A DNA stretch of 64,000 nt, taken from the NCBI GenBank assembly GCA_900660155.1, contig CABFPE010000728.1, forward strand, positions 111,320-175,319, read 5' to 3'. The DNA is from Hofstenia miamia. Taxonomy: Eukaryota; Xenacoelomorpha; Acoela; Hofsteniidae. A program made the position numbers and the translations under genes. Shown piece by piece: positions 44,842-55,507 of the stretch. The notes beneath the pieces were generated by a model. It did not search any database. It was not told the DNA's origin and was given only the letters and a program-made list of their open reading frames with translations. Position 1 is the stretch's first letter; each line of letters starts with the position of its first letter.

Positions 44842-45579
44842 AATCTTTAGAAACAGTTTAGTGCTCAACTAGTGCATGGTGCTACCCTATTTGTCTCACT
44901 TATTAATTTCTATCTCATAGCAAAGTAAACATCTCATTTTCATTGTTAGTTCTCAGCTCACTAAATAATAGTCTGTAATTGCCAGATATTCGTGCTAGCC
45001 AATGGCATGGTATCATCACAGTGTAATCAAATATAAGTGCATGTATGTGTTGAATCAAACGGGAGGTTTATTATTTCCTTAGCCGTACCCGTATCCGTAA
45101 CCTAATGAGTCCACAATTTGGGCTGGGAAGATCTAATGATCGCCAGGAGCTACGTATCGCCCTGTGCCTTCAGAAAGCACTCCCAAATTGTCGCCGAGCT
45201 TAAGCAATTATTTTCATAATAAAAATAATACTAAGTAAAGTAACGGAGAGAAAAGTGAACATTAATTGAAGCTAGATAAAATCTATTAACATTTCTCGAC
45301 AGTGTTCCTCATTTTATACATGGTTAAAACAATAAATAACTACCTGTCTTAGTTTACAATCAAAGTTAATCATTAGCTATTCATGTTATATTTTTCCCTC
45401 ACAAATCAAATTCAATTTGAGCAACACATTTAGCACCATCGAGGGGACACAAGTTCTTTCGTAAACCTAAGCTCGAAATAACGAAATAAAATAACTCTGA
45501 TGTCATGATGACGTCAGTACAAAAGAAAAATAAAAATCAACTAAATAATAATCACGAATTTTCCCTGAGTGACTCTACA
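44842..45579 (-). repeat. Copy A2 3' LTR (738 bp, outer end missing)
   Basis: It starts mid-LTR at GAATCTTTAGAAACAG and runs to TCTACA. The CRE-like site is at 45509-45516 and the polypurine tract abuts at 45580. Confidence 0.9.
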
Positions 45580-45597
45580 CGCCCCCCCTTGCTCAAA

Positions 45598-48500
45598 TTA
45601 ATTTGGTGGTAACAGGTGGAGAGTGGGACCCGACACTATGCGTTGAGTAGCCATCACCATTTCCATCGCAAGTTCACCTTCCCATTGTTCCAATTCAGCA
45701 TACTGTGGCTCACGTGATAATTGCATTAAAACCTCCCTTTGGGTAACTACTTCATCTTTCAGCTTAAAATAATGGATTGTTGGCAACCTGTTGCTGATGG
45801 GACAATTTTTTCGTAAGTTGTTTAAGCGACGAGTGAAGGTGTCGTGAAACCTTTCGTAGAGGCGAAATCCTTTCATAGCGATCATCAATGTCATTAATGC
45901 GTCGGTGTCAGAGGTGTGCGCGTCTTCTGATCAGATCTGACTGTCAGGGTAAAAATGTTCAAATACTTCTCGCAAAGACCCCATACGGGTCGCATGATCC
46001 ATAAATAAGGAGCAGAACTCCTGTACCTGACTCAGCGTCATTTCATCGGGATCGGAAATGTTGGCGCGAAGCATTGTGATGATTTCGATACGTTTTGTCA
46101 CGTCGTAATATTTGGTTGTCGTCTCCACGTTATTGATCCACATAAGATCTCCAGCAGCTTGAAAGAGGATCAGCACTCGAGGATCGGTAGTTTGTATGAC
46201 ATCGTGGACCTTCTTCAATTGTTCACTAATGGCAGTTCCTTTATTAAAGACATCACAGATGGTTAGCTTCCCATCTAGAAAAATTCTTTCCTTATTGTCC
46301 CCAGCTAATAACTTGCCACGTGCCGACTTGTATTCATCAGATCTCATCATTCTATTCGCCTCTGCAGCTGTACTTACGTAGTTCATCTTATCAGGAAAGT
46401 TGACTGCGATTTTTTTCTTGTTCTTCTTCACTCGCCATTTTGGTTGAATCAGTGGAGTCTCCACGCAGGGGGGTGGGATACATAACAAATTTTCTTTACG
46501 AATGTGATTCTCTAACTCGGTGAATTGACACTTAGTTTGTAAAGTAGCGGTTCCAATGGTCACTGGATAATTTATCTGTGCATGCTTGATTGTGTCCCAG
46601 AATCGAGTCCTTAATCCAGATTTACGCAACTCCTCGACTTGTTTGTTCGAAATCTTTACTTTAGCAGTGGTGCATTCTACGTCCAAAGCTACTTGTCGCC
46701 CTGGAGATTGAAGAATGACCAGCTCCTCTTTCGAAAACATCTCGGTTAGACACCATTTCATAAGGCCCAGCACGTCCTTTTCAGTGTTTTCCACTAGCAC
46801 TCTATTGTTAATTGTCAACCCTGTATCAAAATCAGCTGGGTCATGTTCTACCATGAGGATCCTTTCATTCTCAGTAATGGACCATTGAGGTGTAGGTTGG
46901 GGTGATCCTCCAAATTTCTCTAAATTTACCTTCTCAATAAGATCTCGGATATGGGGAGATAATTGTACTGATGACGTAGCCAACAATTCTTCCTCTCTGA
47001 AAAACTGCTCTGGGGTCTTCATAACCTGTTCAAATATGGTAATAGGAATTATTCTTCCTTCCTTCTTGACTTGTCTGGTGGATTCTGCGAATTGTCCGTA
47101 TCCACACTCTGGATAAGAGATCCGGTGTCCATCAAAGAATTTTTCGTTCTTTTCTATCACTTCTCTCATTCTTATGAAATCCAAAAACTTCGTCGTAGAA
47201 CCAGGTTTCCTTGCAATTAATCTTTTGGTGCTTAACGGTGCGTTCTCTGAAGAAAAGATGGCAAACTTAGTTTCGGCAGTGGCTCCCCACATATATTTTT
47301 TCATAGTCTCAGAGAAAATATTTATGTCCGACAGACAAATTCCCAATCTATTACTAATCAGAATGATCGACATTTTCCCAGTTGTACTACTCGCCCCCAC
47401 CAGTCGGGCATAATATTTTTCGTAGTGATCCATTGCTCGATTAGTTTTACACGGTGATGAAGGCGGCACGCATTTGTGTAACAGCCAATTTTTTACCTTC
47501 CATGCTAAAGGGCAGATTGCAATTTCGTGAACAGCTGTTTTTGACAGAGATTTCCGTTTATTTTGATCGATGGGTAACGTTATGTGGGGGTCTCTAGTTA
47601 GATAAATCAACAAAATCCATATGGCACCTCTAGCGTAAAGATCAGGTACTCTATCTTCTGAGAACAACATTGTTTTGAAATTCTTTCGGTCCTGAATCTC
47701 GTAAGAGAATTTTATCTCTCGTAACACTCTTTCGACTGATGTATGGTAGTGAGAGCTAGGGCTTTCGATGTTGATGTTGGGCCAGTCTGACTCGGGGTTT
47801 TTCGTGGCTTTTATTTCTGTCCAGATGTCTTGGATTTCTTGTAGAGTTTTAACACTTTGAGCAAAAGCAAAGCTGACCCTCATGTCTGTTATGTTGTGTA
47901 GTGCGGTTACGTTGAGCAGTTCCAAAGTTTGTGACTGCAATATGGTGTCGATTATTAGTTTTTTATCCACAGCAAGTTTGTGGGAGGGGATTTTTTCACA
48001 TAGCAAAAGATCTGTGAGTAATAGTTTTGTAATCGATTGTATGTTAGAGTTTGGCATTGAAATCTGACTGTAGTATGATCTATAGAGAATGAGGAAATTT
48101 TCCATTCTATAATGTAAGCTTTCAATCGCTTCGGGGATGTGGTCTTCATATTCTTCTCAGAGAACTATAACTAGACGTATTCCTTCAACTTTTGCTATCC
48201 GGTACGCAATTTCTATCTGCTCCATAATATTTTCATCTTGTACTTCATGAACTCTCAAAAAATAGATGATCAACAAGTTTGGGAAATCAATATTGACTGA
48301 GTCAAAACTTCGTATGGTACTGCCGCTATTTAAAAACTTACAGAGGTTATGTATATGGAAATCTTCGTCGAAGGAGACGTGTACTGTGCTTCGCCAATAT
48401 AAACGGCTGATTTCTTCGAGCATGCCGGAATCCTAACAGATAATACAATTTATTGGTGGACGTTTTTCGGCGTCAATTAGAAATGGTATTATATCAATTG

Positions 48501-49116
48501 AACAACTTAGCTTTTTAGTGTTGTAGGTCCAGCGTAATTGATCCTGAGTAGCTTCCGAAATGTTATCACGAATGTAATGTACCGCTCTACGTGGAGCTAT
48601 GAAATAGGGGTGTAACGTATCTGCACCAACTGTGGACATCTTTTTCTTGTGGTCTTCCATTTTCTGAGATCTGATTGAGGATGTAACGGAAGTATCTGAG
48701 GTTGAGGGGGCTATCAAGTCACTCTTAGGGGATGTATTTACAGGTTGAATTACACTAAAAGGGGTACGTAAAGTTTCAAGTTTTAAAGTTTTCGAAGTTG
48801 ATTGTGCCAGCTCTGCTCGCGCGCGTGGAGGTACGTATCCCCCCACGGAGTAGCGAGATGAGGACGGTGTTGATGCTGTCTGCTCACCTAAGCGTGGAGC
48901 TACGTATCGCCCACACGGTATAGGGTTCTCCTCAGCACCTTCTTGTCGTCCTCGTTTATGGGCCTCATCGCGCTTGGATGAGGAGGAACCATCGTGACTA
49001 ACCTCCATCTTTCGTCTCACTCTGCGACGACGGGACGGAGGAGCTGGCAACTCGCGTTTCTTCCCTATCAGTATCATTCCTAAACATAATGTTAAGGTCC
49101 CAAATATTGGGATCAT
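45598..49116 (-). pseudogene. Third ORF of copy A2 (unknown family)
   Basis: This copy has one uninterrupted stretch of over 700 codons. The blocks are the same as in A1: an Arg/Ser-rich start (SRRRRVRRKMEVSHDGSSSS), RYVAPRLG and GGYVPPRARAEL Arg/Pro words, HPYFIAPRRAVHYIRDN, WGATAETKF, YPECGYGQF, DGKLTICDVF, GDLMWINN and a C-terminal LHLLPPN. The start region overlaps the pol C-terminus in another frame by about 120 bp. A candidate start reads MIPIFGTLTLCLGMILIG, which looks signal-like, but that DNA also encodes conserved pol residues, so the resemblance may be incidental. Predicted soluble, mixed alpha/beta by eye. Family unknown. Confidence 0.78.
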
Positions 49117-52100
49117 AAGTTTGATTAACTCTAGTACGCCTTGAAGGCAAAACTCGTGGACTACAATTTTCTATTATATCAGGTTCGAACTCAGTGTCAT
49201 CTAAGGTGTCCTCAGAAAATTCTGTTAAGTTATCATAAGTGGCGTATTCGTCAACACCATTATCAATTAAAGTATATTCGTTGTTGTCATCGATGATGAC
49301 ATTTTCAATGTCTTTAATTGCTCGTTTCAATCTCTGGAAGTGTACAGTTCTCCCGTTACTAAGTGTGTATGTGTTATGGTCGAGCACTTTCTCTATTGTA
49401 AATGGTCCCTGCCAATTATTGGCTAATTTCCTTACTTGATTGTGATCAGTTGTGACACGTGGCAAATATGCGAATACCTTATCACCACGTCGATGAGATT
49501 CGCCATATAATTTTTTATTAAATGTTCGCTTCTGCCTTATACATGACTGGTTGGTATTATGAACTATAGTTAAATGAATTTCCTGCATGTCACTTAATAG
49601 TTGATTGACATATCTTTCTAGTGTTATTTCGGAATAATTCGGGTACATCATAGATAAGGAAGTTAGAGCCTCACGCCCGAACATGGCTTTAAAGGGACTT
49701 ATTCCAGTTGTCGAGTGAACTGACGTGTTGTAGAAAAATTCAACACCCTCTATTACTCGTCGCCAATTTTTTCCTGCTGCTCGTGACACTGCAACTCTAA
49801 TCAATTTTATCAGAGTTCTATTGAGTCACTCCACCAATCCATTTGCTTGAGGGTGGTACGCAGTGGTAAAGTCATGTAATATTTCCAATTCAGCCATAAG
49901 GGTTTTCATTAAATTATTTTCAAATTGCGGACCACGATCTGAAACCAGATGAGACATAGGACCATACTTTAAAATCCACTCTTTGACTATTTTATCAGCT
50001 ACTTTTTCGGCAAGTGTGCTGTCCATGGGAATGATTCGGGCGTACTTGGTGAAGTGATCAACGAGTACTAAGAGGTACTGAAAACCCTCACTATCACGAG
50101 ACAATTGCTCCAGATCGATGTGGACGATCTCATTTGGGCTTGTAGCAGCGCGACACTCTAGTTCGGCGCGTTGTTCTGGAAAGTGAGCAGAATTATTTAG
50201 CAGACATTTTTTACATTTGTCAATTACGTCTTGCACTGTGGCTCTAATACCAATAGTGACATAGCAAGAATTAAATGTCTTTTCCGTTTGAATAATCCCC
50301 AAGTGACCTTTCTCATGAACTCTCCTCACTAGGTCCCTTTTGAAGTATTCTGGGATAGCAAGACGGTTGTTTCGACTTTTTACATATAATAGGCCTTTTT
50401 CCGTTGTTGACCAATTGTATCGGTTATAATATCTTACCGCCGTTGGTGAAAGGGGAAAAAAGGGGTCCTTCATCCTCTTCATAATATCAGATAAAATAAG
50501 ATCATTTTGTTGGTGTCTAATAATTTCGTCTTCAGAGATTTCCTCGCGGATTAGAATTGGAAGAATTTCCTTACCATTCCTATCGGCATTTATTTCGGGG
50601 ATTAAATCATACTCTGTGTGGGGTATGAATGCAAACGGTACTTTTTCCCCAGCTGGCTTTTTCAGATCTCGTTCATAGCTTGGCAACGCGGTCCAATAAT
50701 CGGCATTCAAATGTAAACGTCCAGGGCGATGTTTGATAGAAAATGAAAAGTCGTTGAGGTATTCGATCCACCTGGCTACTATATTGGATCGATCTCCTGA
50801 AAACTTCTTAAGCCAGGCCAGTGCGCTATTGTTGGTGCGCACTACGAATTTCCTGCCTAGAATGAAATATCGAAACTTCTTTAGCGACTCTACTAACGCT
50901 AGCATTTCACATTTGGTTGCGCCGTAGTTTTTCTCGGCAGCCCTTAACTTTCTGCTGAAGTACTGCACTGGACACTCAACTCCATTTATCTCTTGGCTCA
51001 ACACACCGCTAATGGCGACAGCACTGGCATCGCAATCGACAATGAATTCTTTTGTATAGTCTGGGGTGTTTAATGACGGTATCTTCTGTAGCTCGGACTT
51101 AATACCTTCCAATGCCTCTTGCTCAGTCCACGTCCACTTAAACTCATGGGATTTTTTAAGTAATTGAGTAATAGACTTCGTTTTTTCAGCTAGGTCAGGG
51201 AGGAACATTCCGTAATAATTCAGGAATCCCATTAGCCTCTGCACGTCTTTTTTGCTCCGGGGTGTCTCGATTCGTTCTAAAAACTGTTTTGCATTGGTTT
51301 TAATCGAAATTCGTCCGTGTTCGATCACCCGACCAAGGAACGTGACTTTAATCTGGGCTAAAGAACATTTATTCCCATTCACCTTGAGACCAGCTTTTTG
51401 TAATAACTCCAAGGTTCTATGCAATTTCTCGAGATGTTCATTGAAAGTATCACTGGCTACCAGAATGTCATCTATATATGCGGAAATCCCCGGTTCAAGA
51501 ATATTAGAGTCGTTTGTTAACACCTTGGTGACATATCGCTGGAACGTCGCAGGCGCATTACATAACCCGAATGCCATGTATTTCCATTCGTATAGGCCAT
51601 AGGGCGTAATGAATGCGGTCTTCGGAATATCGGATTGACGCATTGGTACCTGCCAATAGGCTTTACAAAGATCGAGGCAAGAGAAAAACTTATACTTGCT
51701 GGCGTCGTAGAGTAGATCTTCAATTCTAGGTAGTGGATAAGCATCTTTAACTGTAATGTCATTGAGTTTCCGGAAATCAATGCAGAGCCTGTACTTTTCC
51801 CCTTGTCTAATAAACACGGTGGGGGCTGCATAGGGACTATTGCTTCCCTGAATGATTCCGCTCTCTATTAAGTCTTTGAGAATTTTTTCATATTCCATTT
51901 TTAGGTTTTCTGGAACTCGACGAACAGGTAGGCGGATGGGCTTCTCTTGCTTTAATTCAATCGCATGCTCTTCTCCGATTGCTTGCCCCACACTGATTGT
52001 ACCATAATTAAACACTTCACTTTTGCTACGCAGTATTGAAATAAGGGACTTCTTCTCACTATCCTTTAGATGTGAATGGGTCTCATTATTCACAGTGGGG

Positions 52101-52846
52101 ATCTTAACGGTAGGCAAATCTTCAAGATCATGGATGGCAGTACAAATCGATAAACAGGAAGTCTCTACACTTTCAACCCGGACTGGCACACCGATTATTT
52201 GGAGATCAGATTCCTTGAATCGCACTGGGCGTGTTGATCCGTTCAGAATGGTTACGTATGTTTTTCCCGAGCTCACTTTACACAAGTCGGGCGAAAAGGA
52301 GATGCCTTTGATATATTTGCCCTTTTGGCCCGCAATCATCACATCACCATTCGTTTCCAAATTCGAAAACACAGCTACTCGGGTCCAATGTTTAGCTTCT
52401 AAGTAAACAGGTTCCTTTAAATTGAACACAACTTCTCGCTCTGGAATCGTTGCTAGCTGTGTGGCGTCTTGGTCTTTTATAGATATGGTGTTATTTTTAT
52501 AATCGATTACACATGAATTTTTTTCCAAAAAATCATTTCCCAAAATCAAGTCGTAAGGAAGCTGATGATTAGCAGTATCAATAACAATCAAATCTATTTC
52601 GAATTGTTCGGTACGGATTTTTAATGCGGCATTCTTTAATTTCCCTTTTAAAGATATTGGGTTTCCTGATGCATCGATCAGTTTAATGTCGGCTGAAGAA
52701 TTGATTGAATCACGGGTAAAACAAATGTCTTTGCAGCATTCGTCACTGATTATTGATGCTGCAGCTCCGGTATCGATAGTAGCATTAATGATTCTTCCGT
52801 TCATTTCCACAGGAATTAGGTTCTTTCTTATCATGTTAGTGATCAC
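48998..52846 (-). pseudogene. pol of copy A2 (PR-RT-RNaseH-IN)
   Basis: A frame of about 1006 codons starting MITNMIRKNLIP carries protease IDTGAA (residue ~25), reverse transcriptase LCIDFRKLN and AYIDDILVA (~455), RNase H VDCDASA (~600) and TNNSALAW (~670), the integrase zinc region (HEKGHLG ~843, CKKC ~877), HIDLEQL (~909), VSDRGPQFE (~965) and HPQANG (~998). A further 268-codon stretch holds the rest of the integrase, with the GPF/Y module and an acidic tail. This is a typical Ty3/gypsy pol, without a separate dUTPase or a recognisable chromodomain. The element as a whole is not intact. Confidence 0.92.
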
Positions 52847-52887
52847 TAATACATCCTGTGCACGTTTTGAGGGAGTCGGCGCTCCCG

Positions 52888-54882
52888 TTAATTTAAATGG
52901 GACGACTCGTTTTCTGTTAAGTCTACTAATAATGTATCGGGAGGATTGACAGCCAGCTGCTCGTCAACTATGAAACCCTCACCTTCGGCCACAATTTGAA
53001 TCTTTGCTTTACAATTTGATTTGAAATGACCCTTCTCGCCACAATGGAAACATCTGACTGAAGACATGTCGAACTCCTTCTTCAGAATGGTCTTTTTAGG
53101 TTCCGTTTTTCCGGTGGTACCAGAGAGCTCATAGACATCTTTATCAATTCGATTGGAATTATAAATCATGTAGACTACGCTGATCGCTTTCCTTATGATA
53201 TCATGCAAACTCTCTTCTGGGTCGCATTTCATTTCCAGGCGACTACGGATTGAGGGAGGAAATCCTCTACAGATGTACGAGAAAAGATCATGTCTAGAGT
53301 ATTCGGGAGACAGACTACTCAATCGAAAAAGTCGCTCGACTTGCGTAATGTAATTTTGAATATCGTCACCTCTCTTAAAAGACATATCACAAAGCAGCGT
53401 CTTATACTGGTGTTTTATATGAGGAGCCTTATAGTGATCTTCAAAAAATCCGACTAACAATTGATAATCAGTTTTGACATGTTGATCCAACATCATATAT
53501 TGATTATATGCGAGCCCACTCAAATACAGTGGAAATTGTGATATGGCGTCTTCTTGAGAGGTCTTGTATTGTTTCATGTGAAGCTCGAATAGGAAAAACC
53601 ATTCTTCAAAGGACTGTGAAACTGCATCGATCTGCCCCGTGAACTTGGGTAAAACCGAATGTTTACTGTGCACTGGTATCTGCCCAGGAGTCTCAACAGG
53701 GAGAATTGAACTACGAAATCAGGGTCGTCTATCAGAGGGACTACCATTCAGCGGACTCAAGGCATCAGACGTATGTTCCTTTGAGCTGGTAAATGCAGAA
53801 ACGCGAGGTGGCTGCGTGGAATGTGTAGAACTGAACTCTCGATCTCTTGGGGGAGTTGCTACTGTGGTAATTGATGCTTGCGTGAATGTAGGAATAGATG
53901 ACACAAAGGAATTTGTGCAAGACGACACTGAAGGAGGAGGAATCATCTTATTCCTTTCGTCGCATTGAGAAGATGTCGGTGCATCCATAGGGGTTACCTT
54001 TCTATTTCTATCTTGAATCATCTGGGCGAATTTATCAGTTATCGTCTCAGCTAACTCCCCTAAAGCTTCAGTTAAGGTAGCATGAGTAACGAATTCATCA
54101 ATCGGAAGTTTTGATAGATTAGCCTCTTCTGACTTAGCCATCTGAGTTTTTAATTCGTGAATTTGTAATTCCAAGGCAACAGTTGATTCTAGCATCCGCA
54201 TTTCCATTTTCTGATACGCAACATGTTGCGTATTAAGTTCGGCTTGAAGAGATTCGACTTGGCGCTCACTGTCCATTCTCATAGCGACTTGCTGTGATAA
54301 AGCATCTTTCAAATGCTTGATTTCCATCTGTTGGGTATCAAAACGGGGCAAGGAGCTCATTACATTGTCAATACGATGATCAGGATGAAACAGAATGGGA
54401 GGAGCATTTTGGGTATTCAAAACTCTGCGAAGCCATCGCTGGATGTCAGGGCTGCTAGTACCCTCACGTGGATACGGACTGGTTGATGCCAGATGATCTA
54501 GATGTTGGGATGTTTGGGTAGGAGAAGTCAGAGGACAGAAATCTAACAACGATCCAACGGTGCAAGGGGCAACGTCCTGGTTGCCAATGCTTACACAGGG
54601 GACACTCGGAGGAGTCCCAAAAGTAGGAGAATAAGTAACTGTACGATTTGAATCCATTAGTCTACAAGAAAAGTAACAAGAAATAATAACTATAATAACT
54701 GACACTTGGGAGCACTTCCCAACTACAGAAGAAACACACAGCTCATAGAAATCACAGAATCCAAACCCAAATGTGGGGTTACGGCAGCACTTGGTAATAA
54801 ATCCAACACATAGAGCACTGAGACAAGAACAGAGTTGTAACAGGTAAAACATACCATACACAAGCAGAACACTTAAAATCAC
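52888..54882 (-). pseudogene. gag of copy A2, with hydrophobic upstream extension
   Basis: The usual start would be MDSNRTVTYSPTF (about 54656). The coiled-coil segment lies near 54200-54320, the capsid-like block near 53500-53600 and the zinc knuckle (CFHCGEKGHFKSNC) near 53030. Upstream of MDSN the same frame stays open for about 75 codons, beginning MILSVLLVYGMFYLLQL and including VSVIIVIISCYF. This gives two hydrophobic segments that could anchor a longer Gag form in a membrane. The copy is broken at about one place. Confidence 0.82.
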
Positions 54883-55060
54883 AATTGCTCTCCCAATAGA
54901 GAGAAGAAGGATCTGTATACATCAGTTGGCAGATTTGCACTGAAATCCAATCACAGTCAGGGGAAACAACTATCCCAGCTGACGAGCACCAAAACTAAAC
55001 TGAAAACCAAATCCAAACCATCAAAAGAGACAACCCAGAGTATGTTGTTATCATGTCAGC

Positions 55061-55078
55061 GTCTTGTCATGGTCGCCA
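55061..55078 (-). other. Primer-binding site of copy A2 (tRNA-Arg-like)
   Basis: The element's strand reads TGGCGACCATGACAAGAC next to the LTR. The A consensus from the three copies is about TGGCGACCGTGACAGGAC, which from memory fits the 3' end of tRNA-Arg, the primer of mdg1/412-type elements. Confidence 0.55.
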
Positions 55079-55507
55079 TGTAGAATCGTGGGCTGTGATT
55101 ATACTAGAAACTAATTGACAACAGCCCTGATTCCAGAGAAACAGAAAAAGAGAGAATAAATTAATATAAACATTGGTAATTCATCCAAGTATTTGATACT
55201 TTTGATAGTTCGTTCCAAGATGACCAACTACAATGGCTTCCAGCCAAAGCGGAATCTTTAGAAACAGTTTAGTGCTCGATTAGTGCATGGTGCTACCCTA
55301 TTTGTCTCACTTATTAATTTCTATCTCATAGCAAAGAAAACATCTCATTTTCATTGTTAGTTCTCAGCTCACTAAATAATAGTCTGTAATTGCCAGACAT
55401 TCGTGCTAGCCAACAGCATGGTATCATCACAGTGTAATCAAATATAAGTGCATGTATGTGTTGAATCAAACGGGAGGTTTATTATTTCCTTAGCCGTACC
55501 CGTATCC
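55079..55507 (-). repeat. LTR shared between copies A2 and A3 (partial)
   Basis: It begins TGTAGAATCGTGGGC and runs to CCCGTATCC, where it passes without a gap into third-ORF sequence of copy A3. It is therefore the 5' LTR of A2, truncated at its far end. Confidence 0.88.

Larger units (their letters stand above)
44842..55507 (-). mobile_element. Ty3/gypsy-type LTR retrotransposon copy A2 (best preserved)
   Basis: It has a 3' LTR lacking its outer ~200 bp (44842-45579), an internal region of about 9.5 kb (45580-55078) and about 430 bp of the 5' LTR (55079-55507), which then joins copy A3. Long uninterrupted frames cover the third ORF, pol and gag, so this is the youngest-looking copy. It is still broken, with roughly three to five breaks. 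Neither outer end can be tested for a target duplication. Confidence 0.9.
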
